NCBI GenBank assembly: GCA_028866835.1
Contig: JAGWHJ010000011.1
Span: 1 to 44,485, forward strand
From: Microcaldota archaeon
Lineage (GTDB): Archaea > Micrarchaeota > Micrarchaeia > Micrarchaeales > CABMGC01
Length of the DNA: 44,485 bases
Direction: 5' to 3'
In this document: positions 24,684 through 31,954 of the stretch, piece by piece
Layout of the letters: each line of letters begins with the position of its first letter
Position numbering within the stretch: position 1 is the first letter of the stretch
Notes under the pieces: model-generated
The model's database searches: none
The model's input: the letters and a program-made list of their open reading frames with translations, nothing else
What the model was told of the DNA's origin: nothing
Program-made: the position numbers and the translations under genes

Positions 24684-25406
24684 CTAGCCCTTGTTTGTAC
24701 TCTTCCCTATGTATATCCTGGCAAGCTCCAGCATGCTTTTTGAGAATGGCGAATTCCTGTTCAGCTTCAATGCAGGTATCTGCCTTACCTCGCTCTCGTA
24801 CACTATGGGATCGTCAGGCAGCACGGCGAGCGCCCTTGCCCCGAATGCGTCCTCTATCTCCCTTACCGGTATCTCGCCCTTCCTGTTGGTGACCCTGTTA
24901 AGGACGAGGCTCTTGTTCAGCTTTGCCTTGCTGTAGATAGCGCTGAGCTCGAATGCCATCCTCATGGATCGCATCGTTGGCGTCGACACTATGAGCCCAT
25001 CGTCGAATATCCTCATGGTTATGTTGTCGTACAAACCGGTCGGGGTGTCTATAACCACGAAATCGAACCCTGCTGCCTCGTCCAAGCGCAGGGGGACCTG
25101 CTTGAGGTCCGACCTCTTGACCTTGATTGTGACGCTCAGGATGCCCGGAACTACATAAAGCTCCGTATTGTCGTATTTCACTGCGACATCCTTGAGCCCC
25201 TTTTTGCGTTCGAGGAGGTCGCTCATGCCTGCTTTGACGTCCTCGATGTCTAGGTAGAAGCCCACTGAGGGGTTTATGTAGTCCCCGTCTATAAGAAGGA
25301 CCTTCTTGCCGAGCATGCTCAGGGCCAATGCCAGGTTTACGCATACCGCAGTCTTTCCCACGCCGCCACTCTGTGAACCGACCCTTATCACGTAAGGCTT
25401 TCCCAT
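24684..25406 (-). CDS. MinD/ParA-like P-loop ATPase lacking the signature lysine
   Basis: A 240-residue ATPase of the SIMIBI class. The P-loop is GSQSGGVGKTAVC; the canonical deviant Walker A is KGGxGKT, so Ser13 replaces the signature Lys while Lys18 is kept. Switch I (KVLLIDGDYINPSVG) and switch II (DFVVIDTPTG) are intact. Other features match MinD or Soj: NKSLVLNRVTNRKGEIP and AVLPDDPIVYES. No C-terminal amphipathic membrane helix is obvious. ATG 25406 is chosen; GTG at 25415 is an alternative. It shares an AT-rich promoter with the divergent PPOX gene. Likely roles are spatial positioning or regulation; no partner is adjacent. Confidence 0.85.
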   Translation of the reverse strand: MGKPYVIRVGSQSGGVGKTAVCVNLALALSMLGKKVLLIDGDYINPSVGFYLDIEDVKAGMSDLLERKKGLKDVAVKYDNTELYVVPGILSVTIKVKRSDLKQVPLRLDEAAGFDFVVIDTPTGLYDNITMRIFDDGLIVSTPTMRSMRMAFELSAIYSKAKLNKSLVLNRVTNRKGEIPVREIEDAFGARALAVLPDDPIVYESEVRQIPALKLNRNSPFSKSMLELARIYIGKSTNKG

Positions 25407-25439
25407 GACAACCACATATACTACTGATTTTTCTATGCA

Positions 25440-25449
25440 TATTTAAACC
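25440..25449. promoter_or_regulatory. Shared TATA (ATTTAAAC) between divergent genes
   Basis: TTTAAA at 25442-25447 is centred 25-26 nt before ATG 25470 on the plus strand, so that transcript is probably leaderless, and 38 nt before ATG 25406 on the minus strand. Confidence 0.5.
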
Positions 25450-25469
25450 TTCTATGCCAATCTAGTTTT

Positions 25470-25964
25470 ATGGAGAACATCAGACAGCTTATCAAGTCCA
25501 TCATGGACCAGGGAGTGCTGCTGAATCTCGCAACGTACGACAGCAAGGGCCCCTGGGCATGCTCCGTTTCCTACATCAACGATGCCCGCTTCAACGTCTA
25601 CTGGATATCCGACAACAACTCGAGGCACTCGAAGGCCATAATCAAGAACCACAAGGCGGCAGGAACGATAACGCTGACGGACAGGGGCCGCACAGGGCAG
25701 AAGCTCGTCGGCCTGCAGGTGGAGGGAAGGGCGGAAAGGGTCGAAGACAACATACTGGAGATAGCGACAACGCACGTGTTTCAGGGCGGAAGGGAGGTGC
25801 CGCACAGGAACTACAAGCTGGGCGCAGGGAAATCCTGGTACAAGCTCGAGCCTACAAAGGTAGACCTGATATACGAGCCATCATTCGGCATGGTCAAGAA
25901 GCAGTTGAGGCTGCCATCGAAGAAGGATTCCGATAAGTACTACCGTTTCTGGAAATCGACGTAG
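25470..25964 (+). CDS. Pyridoxamine 5'-phosphate oxidase-like protein, second copy
   Basis: A 164-residue split-barrel FMN-binding protein: GVLLNLATYDSKGPWACSVSY, NVYWISDNNSRHSKAIIKNH, AAGTITLTDRG and a later GLQVEGRAERVED segment. It is related to the protein at 21732 (the SRH motif in the second segment is shared) but is more basic and ends differently (FGMVKKQLRLPSKKDSDKYY). It probably binds FMN or F420 as a dimer; the substrate is unknown. Its mRNA looks leaderless. It stands alone, divergent from the MinD-like gene. Confidence 0.87.
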   Translation: MENIRQLIKSIMDQGVLLNLATYDSKGPWACSVSYINDARFNVYWISDNNSRHSKAIIKNHKAAGTITLTDRGRTGQKLVGLQVEGRAERVEDNILEIATTHVFQGGREVPHRNYKLGAGKSWYKLEPTKVDLIYEPSFGMVKKQLRLPSKKDSDKYYRFWKST

Positions 25965-26070
25965 TGATCCTCGCCCTGGTACTGGGCTGGGGATTTAATA
26001 TATTGGACATCCTATATGTTTATATATTTGAAGATGCATGATGGAATGCAGCTATTCTTAAGGTGGGATA

Positions 26071-27024
26071 ATGGAAGTGGCAAGAAAGATGCATGCGGTC
26101 AGGATACATGAATACGGGGCCCCCGATGTCCTCAAGTACGAGGAAGCCGATGTGCCAGTCTTGGCGCCCGGCGAGGTCCTTGTCAGGATAAGCTACGCCA
26201 GCGTGAATCCGTTCGACTACAAAGTGAGAAGCGGGTCGACCCAGTCCTATCTCAAGCTCAAACTGCCCGCGATCCTTGGCATAGACCTTGCAGGGACGGT
26301 AGAGCAGGTCGGAGACAAGGTCTCAAGGTTCAAGAAGGGCGACAGGGTTTTCGGAAGGGCCGATTTCAAGGCAGGGGGGAGCTATGCTGAGTACGCGGCA
26401 GTCAAGGAAGACGACCTCGCGTTTGCGCCAAAGTCTATTTCATTGAAGGAAGCCGCAGCCTTGCCTGTTGTGACAGGCACGGCAATGACCGCGCTATTTG
26501 ATGTAGCAAAGGTGAAGAAGGGCATGAGGGTGCTCATAACAGGCGCTTCAGGCGGGGTCGGAAGCATGGCGGTGCAGCTGGCTAAGAGCGTCGGGGCATA
26601 CGTGATAGCCACTACGTCAGCAGAGAACATGGAGATGCTGAAATCTCTCGGCGCAGATGAGGTGATAGACTACACCAAAGGGGACTTTTCCAAGGAAGTG
26701 AAGGAGCCTGTGGATGTCGTCTTCGATACCGTTGGAAGGGACACCCTCTCGAAGAGCTATGGCTTGGTCAAGAGGGGCGGCATCCTTGTGACAAGCGCAG
26801 GCATGCCTGACGAGACCTTGGCAAAGAAATACGGCATAACCGCGAAGGGCTTCCAGGCGCGCATAGACCATAAGAGATACGAAGACATCGCAAGGCTTGT
26901 CGATGAAGGGAAGCTCAGGGCAGTAATAGGCAAGGAGTTCCAGCTCTCGGAGCTGAAGGCTGCGCACGAGCTGAGCGAGAGCAGGAAGGCAAGAGGCAAG
27001 ATAATAATAAAGATAGCGAAATAG
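26071..27024 (+). CDS. Zinc-independent NADPH:quinone oxidoreductase-like MDR enzyme
   Basis: A 317-residue medium-chain dehydrogenase/reductase. It starts MHAVRIHEYGAPDVLKYEEA (residues 7-26), contains VNPFDYKVRSG, the GHExxG-equivalent LGIDLAGTVEQVGDKV without zinc ligands, the nucleotide-binding motif ITGASGGVGSMAVQLAK and a C-terminal SRKARGKIIIKI. It should reduce quinones or enones using NADPH. AGGTGGG lies about eight bases before ATG 26071, supporting that start. It is monocistronic, followed by AT-rich sequence leading into the tRNA-Pro island. Confidence 0.9.
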   Translation: MEVARKMHAVRIHEYGAPDVLKYEEADVPVLAPGEVLVRISYASVNPFDYKVRSGSTQSYLKLKLPAILGIDLAGTVEQVGDKVSRFKKGDRVFGRADFKAGGSYAEYAAVKEDDLAFAPKSISLKEAAALPVVTGTAMTALFDVAKVKKGMRVLITGASGGVGSMAVQLAKSVGAYVIATTSAENMEMLKSLGADEVIDYTKGDFSKEVKEPVDVVFDTVGRDTLSKSYGLVKRGGILVTSAGMPDETLAKKYGITAKGFQARIDHKRYEDIARLVDEGKLRAVIGKEFQLSELKAAHELSESRKARGKIIIKIAK

Positions 27025-27167
27025 TGTGAGAAAAGCAGGGTTATGTATAAACGTTAATCCTTAACAAAAAGCTGCTATCTTGATAAGTTAGACATTCCTC
27101 CATCGCTTCCTATTCCTTCTTCTCCGTTTTTGGGTTATTCCTGCTCTACTCATAGTTTTTCCTCTTC

Positions 27168-27183
27168 TTGATTATATAATCAA
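27168..27183. repeat. Perfect 16-bp palindrome
   Basis: TTGATTATATAATCAA is its own reverse complement. It lies in a 206-base gene-free AT-rich stretch (27025-27230) between the oxidoreductase gene and the tRNA-Pro fragment. It may be a protein-binding site or chance in AT-rich DNA. Nothing else was seen in this stretch apart from pyrimidine runs. Confidence 0.35.
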
Positions 27184-27230
27184 TAGATAGACATAATATT
27201 ATGGAGCCTTCTGCGGCCCAAGAAAGGTAG

Positions 27231-27261
27231 GGGGAGTCCGTGATTTGAACACGGTCTTGAA
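27231..27261 (-). repeat. 3' fragment of tRNA-Pro, probable att site of an integrated island
   Basis: The first 24 bases (27231-27254) are identical to 29429-29452 of the intact tRNA-Pro, and the next seven (TCTTGAA) match after a one-base gap. The copy covers the acceptor 3' strand, T arm and variable loop and then diverges. The direct orientation and position downstream of the tRNA 3' end are those left when an element inserts into a tRNA 3' half. Confidence 0.7.
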
Positions 27262-27305
27262 GTTAATTCTGATTGCCTGGCTTGCATTTGAACACGCTTG
27301 CTTGT

Positions 27306-28577
27306 TTAATCTAGTAACCATTTCCACAAAGGGATAAAATTTATATTCTGGCCTGAGATATTTTGAATCTTTTCGTAGTCCCAGGTTATAATTGTTAGTT
27401 TTTTACATTTTAGCCCCTTGCCTACCTTTAACAATGACTCAACTTCTGCACCTTTGATGTCTTTTTCTTCTGAGACATGGGTAACTTGCAATAATTCTTT
27501 TATATCGATTCCATCTTTGACGACGAAGTCTACCTCACTATTTGCAATGTCCCTGTAATAATAAAGTTCGGAGATAGGTGTAGCGCCGTATTTCCTCTTT
27601 AATTGTAGAAATACTAGATTTTCCATGAGTCTCCCCTTGTCGTAAGGAAGCCGCCAGGCAAGACCATTATCAGCAAGATAGACCTTCTTTGGCCAGCTGG
27701 ACCTAAGATTGATTTTTGTAGAGTATCTATCAAGGAAAAAGAATACCATTGTATCCTGCAATTTTTCTACATAATCGTATATCGTATTCCTCCCAAAAGG
27801 TATGCCATTTGATTTTAATGAATTTATGACTTTCCTGACACTCATTTCACTTGCAAAGCATTGTGTTACAAAATTGAATATGTATCTGGCAACCTCTATG
27901 CTCTTAGCGTTTTGCCTTTCTACAAAGTCCTTGAAGAATATTAATTCCCTATACTCTACAAGGAGTTTATCTTTGTCTTCTTTACCCAATACTATTTCCG
28001 GGAATCCACCAGACTCAAGATATTTGTTCAGGATATTCTTCAGTTTGCCTACATCACTTAAGTTGTCAGGATTTAATTCTGATTCGTTAGTTGCAACTAG
28101 AAATTCATAGAAGGAAAATGGCAATAAAAGATATGCAACGCCCCTACCCCTAAGTTGCGTAGCTAGTTCTTTAGTAAGCAGCTTTGAGGAAGAGCCCGTA
28201 ACATATACGATGTAGCCTCTGTCAAGCAGTGTCCTAACAAGGCTTTGCCAATCGGTTACGTTCTGTATTTCATCCAGAAATACGCTTTTTGCCTTCCTGC
28301 CACTTACTTCTGCAAAAATTTCTGTTATAACCTTTAGGGAATCTGTAGCAGAAATCCTTTTGAGGGCGATGTCTTCAAAATCAAGATATATTGCTTCGTT
28401 TTTGTTATATTTTGCTATTTCTTGCATCAATAGAGAGGTCTTGCCAGCCCTTCTTGGTCCTATGACAGTTGTAGCTTTCCCGCTTATGACTTTTAAATTT
28501 AGCTCCCTAGGGACAAGACGTTGATTTTTAGTCCTGAGATAATTAGATATATAATCCTTGACCAAGGCGGTTTCCAT
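27306..28577 (-). CDS. AAA_14/DUF4143 ATP-binding protein
   Basis: A 423-residue protein. The N-terminal AAA_14 domain has Walker A GPRRAGKT (40-47), Walker B SVFLDEIQ (about 98-105) and sensor VYVTGSSSKLL; a DUF4143 domain with a winged helix (RKVINSLKSNGIPFGRNTIYDYVEKL) follows, and a restriction-like core near SEVDFVVKDG ends it. The family is common in archaea and bacteria, often in mobile or defence contexts, with unknown biochemical role. It is intact, AT-rich and inside the tRNA-Pro island. A CTTAATAATG box about 27 nt before ATG 28577 suggests a leaderless mRNA, with an inverted repeat further upstream. Confidence 0.85.
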   Translation of the reverse strand: METALVKDYISNYLRTKNQRLVPRELNLKVISGKATTVIGPRRAGKTSLLMQEIAKYNKNEAIYLDFEDIALKRISATDSLKVITEIFAEVSGRKAKSVFLDEIQNVTDWQSLVRTLLDRGYIVYVTGSSSKLLTKELATQLRGRGVAYLLLPFSFYEFLVATNESELNPDNLSDVGKLKNILNKYLESGGFPEIVLGKEDKDKLLVEYRELIFFKDFVERQNAKSIEVARYIFNFVTQCFASEMSVRKVINSLKSNGIPFGRNTIYDYVEKLQDTMVFFFLDRYSTKINLRSSWPKKVYLADNGLAWRLPYDKGRLMENLVFLQLKRKYGATPISELYYYRDIANSEVDFVVKDGIDIKELLQVTHVSEEKDIKGAEVESLLKVGKGLKCKKLTIITWDYEKIQNISGQNINFIPLWKWLLD

Positions 28578-28612
28578 AATAAGTATTACTACTGATACAT
28601 TATTAAGGCTTT

Positions 28613-28633
28613 TTGTATCAGTAATTGATACAA
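28613..28633 (-). promoter_or_regulatory. Inverted repeat upstream of the island ATPase gene
   Basis: TTGTATCA-GTAAT-TGATACAA has perfect 8-bp arms. A further TGATACA half-site occurs near 28593. It lies about 36-56 nt upstream of the ATPase gene's start codon, which is probably also its transcription start, a position suited to an activator or an autoregulator. Confidence 0.4.
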
Positions 28634-28676
28634 TTTATATAACAGCGCCGAGCCACCTCTTGTTTTCAGCCATAAA

Positions 28677-29351
28677 TCAATCACTTTCTTTAAAGCCATT
28701 AAAGAACTCTTTTGCCCCCATACCAATTACTTTATACCTACTATTCTTAACTAAAATGGCTTCTGTATCATAGATTGCAACTACGGAGTAACTGGTATGT
28801 TTTACAGCATTTTCAACGATTGATCTCTGTTTCTCATCAAAATGCGCTGTTACTAGAAACGGTACCAGATTTAGTGCATTAAGATTCTTTAGACCATCTG
28901 GTCTTATATTAACAGAATTGGCGTTTTTCCAATACGCCATCTCTATCGTGGGGCAAACGATATAACTTCCAGCACTAACACCGATATAGATTTTACCCTT
29001 CTCCAGAACCTTAGGTAATATCTTGGTGAAATTACTCCTATTAGCAATATCGAGCAAATAGAAAGTGTTGCCACCTTCAACAAAAACTACATCAACTTTG
29101 TTTAGTTCAGCAATAAGTTTGTCCTTATCTAAAACTTTTAGATCGATCTCTATAACGTCGAAGAAGATATTTTTCAATATTGATCTTGAGTGTTCCATAT
29201 ACTGCTTATCGCTCTTCTGATCACCAGCATTTGGGATATAACCAACAGTGCAATCCTTTAGTGGTTTCTTACTTACCATGGAAAGTTCGGTGACTACTTC
29301 CTTCTGTTCTAGTCCCTGAGAAGAAGATAACAATAATAGCGTAAACGACAT
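28677..29351 (-). CDS. Peptidase S51 (dipeptidase E/cyanophycinase-like) protein
   Basis: A 224-residue Ser hydrolase of the class-I amidotransferase-like fold. Signatures are YIPNAGDQ, VVFVEGGNTFYLLD, the nucleophile elbow IGVSAGSYIV with Ser126, and LVTAHFDEKQR with the probable catalytic His. Relatives cleave Asp-X dipeptides or cyanophycin; a peptide-processing role is likely, the substrate unknown. It lies inside the tRNA-Pro island, 78 nt from the tRNA, and is AT-rich. About 100 nt separate its stop from the ATPase gene start, so it has a separate transcript or long leader. Confidence 0.85.
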   Translation of the reverse strand: MSFTLLLLSSSQGLEQKEVVTELSMVSKKPLKDCTVGYIPNAGDQKSDKQYMEHSRSILKNIFFDVIEIDLKVLDKDKLIAELNKVDVVFVEGGNTFYLLDIANRSNFTKILPKVLEKGKIYIGVSAGSYIVCPTIEMAYWKNANSVNIRPDGLKNLNALNLVPFLVTAHFDEKQRSIVENAVKHTSYSVVAIYDTEAILVKNSRYKVIGMGAKEFFNGFKESD

Positions 29352-29427
29352 TCAATCTATAAATTATTGTTGATAAAGTATTAAAACTGTTCAAAATCCT
29401 GATTCCTAATATAACCCCAAACGCAAA

Positions 29428-29500
29428 TGGGGAGTCCGTGATTTGAACACGGGTCTTGAACTCCCAAAGCTCAAAGCCTACCAAGCTAGCCTAACTCCCC
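29428..29500 (-). tRNA. tRNA-Pro (anticodon UGG)
   Basis: On the minus strand the 73-nt gene folds into a full cloverleaf: acceptor GGGGAGT/ACTCCCC, a D arm with two wobble pairs and loop AGCTTGGTA, anticodon stem TGAGC/GTTCA with loop TTTGGGA, a four-base variable loop, and T arm CCGTG-TTCAAAT-CACGG. The discriminator is A and CCA is not encoded. There is no intron. Its 3' half is duplicated at 27231-27261, showing use as an integration target. Confidence 0.93.
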
Positions 29501-29534
29501 AGTATTGGCGCTAATACTTAAATGAGGGAATATA

Positions 29535-30479
29535 TTAGCCTTGCTTTTTGCCAGCCCTTGAGGAGGACTTGGCCTTGGGAACTACCATGTCCTTGTAGAT
29601 CAGCGCAGCCGCGATGGTGAACCATGCCGAGAGGATGTTGCTCACCAGCGACACTACAATGGAAAACGGCGACTGGACTTCATGGAGCTCGTTATTTATG
29701 ATGGACCCGGTAAGGTTCATCTGCAATGCCGCTCTCGAAGAAGAGTTAAGCGCTGAAACATTATGAACCGCAGTCATGTTGTGCGCCGCTGAAAAATCAA
29801 AAGCGAAGATCTGGAGGACTACGGGCGCCTCTATTATCCCGACAATGATGTAGTACACGATGCCGACCACAAGGAACGCGAGGAAGACGTGCAGCCAGTT
29901 GCCCTTCACCGCTGCCCAGCTCATCCTTAATGAATCGATGGGGCCTTTCCTGCCCACCACTGCGAATGGTATGGTAAGCGATATCATTATCGAAGCATAG
30001 ACTGCCAGTATCACGTATGGTATGAACAGTATGAACAGCACGTGCACAAATATGCCAAGGAGGAATATGGCTGCGTATCCCACCCCGAAGGCGAGGAATA
30101 TCAGTATGTAATCGGCCAGTGCGTAAAGATACCTGCCCGCCGCGATCCTGAGCGCATCTGCGATGCCCCTGCTCCTTCCATAGTAGGCCTTCGCAAGCGT
30201 CGCCACCACAAAGAACATCTCAATGAGGAAAATCACGATCCAGATGCCGATGATGTAGATAACCCATCCGATAATGGTCTGGATAAAACTTCCCGGGCTT
30301 GCCGATCCGCTCTCAAAGTTTGCCAAGGCTGAACTTAACGTCCCGAATATGCCGGGTACGAGGAGGTAGGAGGCCACCGAGATGATTATCGCCTGGATAA
30401 GCACGATCATGAAGAGCTGCTTGTCCTCATACATCGAGAGGATGGTCCGTTTCGCTATATCTCCTGCGTCAATTGGCAT
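29535..30479 (-). CDS. Multi-pass membrane protein of unknown function
   Basis: A 314-residue protein with about six helices, including LFMIVLIQAIIISVASYLL near the start, IIGWVIYIIGIWIVIFLIEMF, and later VFLAFLVVGIVYYIIVGI. The pattern of helices with short loops and the pair AKAYYGRSRGIADALRIAA / RKGPIDSLRMSWAAVKGN resembles the DUF4013/glycerophosphodiesterase membrane-domain group; this is by eye. The C terminus is Lys-rich (KAKSSSRAGKKQG). GGAGATAT precedes ATG 30479. It lies 45 nt after the duplicated-domain protein gene on the same strand and is probably the last gene of the eL40-led cluster. Confidence 0.75.
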   Translation of the reverse strand: MPIDAGDIAKRTILSMYEDKQLFMIVLIQAIIISVASYLLVPGIFGTLSSALANFESGSASPGSFIQTIIGWVIYIIGIWIVIFLIEMFFVVATLAKAYYGRSRGIADALRIAAGRYLYALADYILIFLAFGVGYAAIFLLGIFVHVLFILFIPYVILAVYASIMISLTIPFAVVGRKGPIDSLRMSWAAVKGNWLHVFLAFLVVGIVYYIIVGIIEAPVVLQIFAFDFSAAHNMTAVHNVSALNSSSRAALQMNLTGSIINNELHEVQSPFSIVVSLVSNILSAWFTIAAALIYKDMVVPKAKSSSRAGKKQG

Positions 30480-30524
30480 TATATCTCCAGTTCACTTCCA
30501 CATCGCAATGATAAAAGCCTTGCG

Positions 30525-31430
30525 CTAGGGCTTCTTTTTCTTCTGACCCGGCATGCGGCCCTTGGGCTTCGGTATCTTGAGGCCTGGGAACATGTCCATG
30601 AGCGTCTGCGGGCTGACTTCTACGTCGAACTTCAGGTTCTGCATCATCGTGCTGAAAAGGTACGTCCTTGCCGCATCGGCAAGGGACGCGTTCGAGGAGC
30701 ACGCGCCGTCGAGCGCCTGCCTGCCATCCGCGGAATCGAGCGCGTCTATTATCCTCTCAAGGTTTGCTGCGCTCTTCCTGAGCTTGCCTGTTATGCTCTC
30801 GGCGTAGATGTCAAGCGCTCCAATGTCGATGCCAAGTATCTCTGCCTCCTTCCTGTCCGTCGCAATCCTTATCGATGACAGATGGGCGGATATCTCCTCA
30901 GGTTTCGTGTTGGGGTTTATGCTCATCTTCTTTATCGCTATCCAGTCCTTGTACTTTGCAGCGAATGTTATGCCATCTGTCGAGAAAGGCACGCTGCCGC
31001 TTGACCTGCGGTCCGCGGCATTGCCGCCGAACGCCCTGTCCCCTGCAGTCACGTACGAGAATATGCCGAGGTTCCGCATCGCCGCCTTGAAGAGGTAGGC
31101 CTTCGCGAACGGCTTGAGCTGTTCGCTATTGTCCGATGCCTTACCAACCGCAAGCTCGGCATCCCCGGATCCGAGCATCCTGTACAGCTTCGGGATCTCC
31201 CTGTACGATCCCTTTGCCATGCCATCTGTAAGATTGGAGGAATAGGAATCAAGCGACTTCGTGTCAATGCCCAGTATCTCAAAGGCCCTGTTGTCTACCT
31301 CCTTTCTTATCGATACAAGGAAAGAGGCTACCTCCTTCGGGCTTGTGCCTTGGCCTATGGAAAGGGTGCGTGCAGCTACCCAGCTCTTGTAGCGCGCAAA
31401 GAACTCTAGGGAATCTGGGCTGGAATCCAT
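30525..31430 (-). CDS. Soluble helical protein with an internal domain duplication
   Basis: A 301-residue protein built of two copies of a domain of about 115 residues. Copy 1 (10-124) holds ARYKSWVAARTLSI, ILGIDTKSLDSYSSNLT and AKAYLFKAAMRNL; copy 2 (156-268) holds AKYKDWIAIKKMSI, ILGIDIGALDIYAESIT and ARTYLFSTMMQNL at matching positions. No known family is recognised. The C terminus is a Pro/Lys tail. It sits between a small winged-helix gene and a membrane-protein gene within one minus-strand run. All-helical composition suggests a scaffold or binding role; nothing more can be said. Confidence 0.7.
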   Translation of the reverse strand: MDSSPDSLEFFARYKSWVAARTLSIGQGTSPKEVASFLVSIRKEVDNRAFEILGIDTKSLDSYSSNLTDGMAKGSYREIPKLYRMLGSGDAELAVGKASDNSEQLKPFAKAYLFKAAMRNLGIFSYVTAGDRAFGGNAADRRSSGSVPFSTDGITFAAKYKDWIAIKKMSINPNTKPEEISAHLSSIRIATDRKEAEILGIDIGALDIYAESITGKLRKSAANLERIIDALDSADGRQALDGACSSNASLADAARTYLFSTMMQNLKFDVEVSPQTLMDMFPGLKIPKPKGRMPGQKKKKP

Positions 31431-31457
31431 GCGAATACGACCGTTTGTAAGCTATTA

Positions 31458-31679
31458 TTAAGCATTAGGCGAAACGTAGTAGCCCGAGGCTTTCTCCCTG
31501 GCAACTCTCTTCACTACGCCCTTCTGCGCAAGTGTCACTAGAGCGTTGTTGACCATGCTCTTCGGCCTGTTGCACTTCTTCGCTATGTCGTCAGCCGTCT
31601 TCTTCTTCTCATCGCTTGTGGCTCCAAGCTCCTTCATCGCCTGGACAACCAGGCTTTCTATTGGATTTAGATCTACCAT
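31458..31679 (-). CDS. Small winged-helix DNA-binding protein
   Basis: A 73-residue protein that is one winged HTH: NPIESLVVQAMKELGA, then KKTADDIAKKCNRPKSMVNNALVTL and the wing GVVKRVAREKASGYYVSP. It may regulate the cluster it belongs to or act as a basic chromosomal protein. It starts 23 nt after the eL40 stop, so the two are probably co-transcribed. No ligand domain is present. Confidence 0.75.
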   Translation of the reverse strand: MVDLNPIESLVVQAMKELGATSDEKKKTADDIAKKCNRPKSMVNNALVTLAQKGVVKRVAREKASGYYVSPNA

Positions 31680-31702
31680 TTACATCAACTTGACAATTAG
31701 CA

Positions 31703-31855
31703 TCACTTCTTCACGCGCTTCTCCTTCCTCTTCGGCCTGAGGTACACAGAGCCGCACTTCCTGCACTTCAGCGTGCCCGCGTGGTTCCTGGCCTTGCACT
31801 TCCTGCATATCACAATGCGGCCAAGCTGTTCATCGGCCAAAGCGAATTTTCCCAT
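31703..31855 (-). CDS. rpl40e: Ribosomal protein eL40
   Basis: A 50-residue protein carrying the C4 zinc ribbon CRKCKARNHAGTLKCRKCG and a basic tail, the full archaeal eL40 length, with no ubiquitin fusion. It is a component of the large ribosomal subunit near the factor-binding site. ATG 31855 (MGKFALADEQ) is chosen over the longer frame from 31921 because TTTTATAG at 31877-31884 (TATA on the minus strand) is centred 26 nt upstream, predicting a leaderless mRNA. It heads the minus-strand cluster. Confidence 0.93.
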   Translation of the reverse strand: MGKFALADEQLGRIVICRKCKARNHAGTLKCRKCGSVYLRPKRKEKRVKK

Positions 31856-31876
31856 AATCTGCACTTTATGATAAGG

Positions 31877-31884
31877 TTTTATAG
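31877..31884 (-). promoter_or_regulatory. TATA box of the eL40 cluster
   Basis: CTATAAAA on the minus strand is centred about 26 nt before ATG 31855, fitting a leaderless transcript. Confidence 0.5.
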
Positions 31885-31906
31885 TATACCATCCTTTGGA
31901 CAATAA

Positions 31907-31918
31907 GATATAAAAAGG
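31907..31918 (+). promoter_or_regulatory. TATA box of the Yip1-like gene
   Basis: AGATATAAAAAG is centred about 43 nt before ATG 31955. A short leader with GAAAGGAA as ribosome site follows. Confidence 0.4.
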
Positions 31919-31954
31919 CATATTGTGTTCTATAATGTGGGTACGTGAAAGGAA

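Larger units (their letters stand above)
27231..29428. mobile_element. AT-rich tRNA-Pro genomic island (about 2.2 kb)
   Basis: The segment between the tRNA fragment and the intact tRNA carries two genes, an AAA_14/DUF4143 ATPase and an S51-type peptidase, both visibly more AT-rich (many AAA, ATA and TTA codons) than the GC-richer neighbours. Direct repeats bound it exactly. No integrase gene is present, so it is probably a decayed or in-trans mobilised insertion. Confidence 0.6.

Noticed and set aside
28677-29351. Specific call of cyanophycinase
   Set aside because: The S51 nucleophile motif is clear but no cyanophycin synthetase is nearby and dipeptidase E-like relatives fit equally well.
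29501-29518. AGTATT-GGCGCT-AATACT inverted repeat upstream of tRNA-Pro
   Set aside because: Only six-base arms, overlapping the tRNA promoter; too short to claim as an operator.
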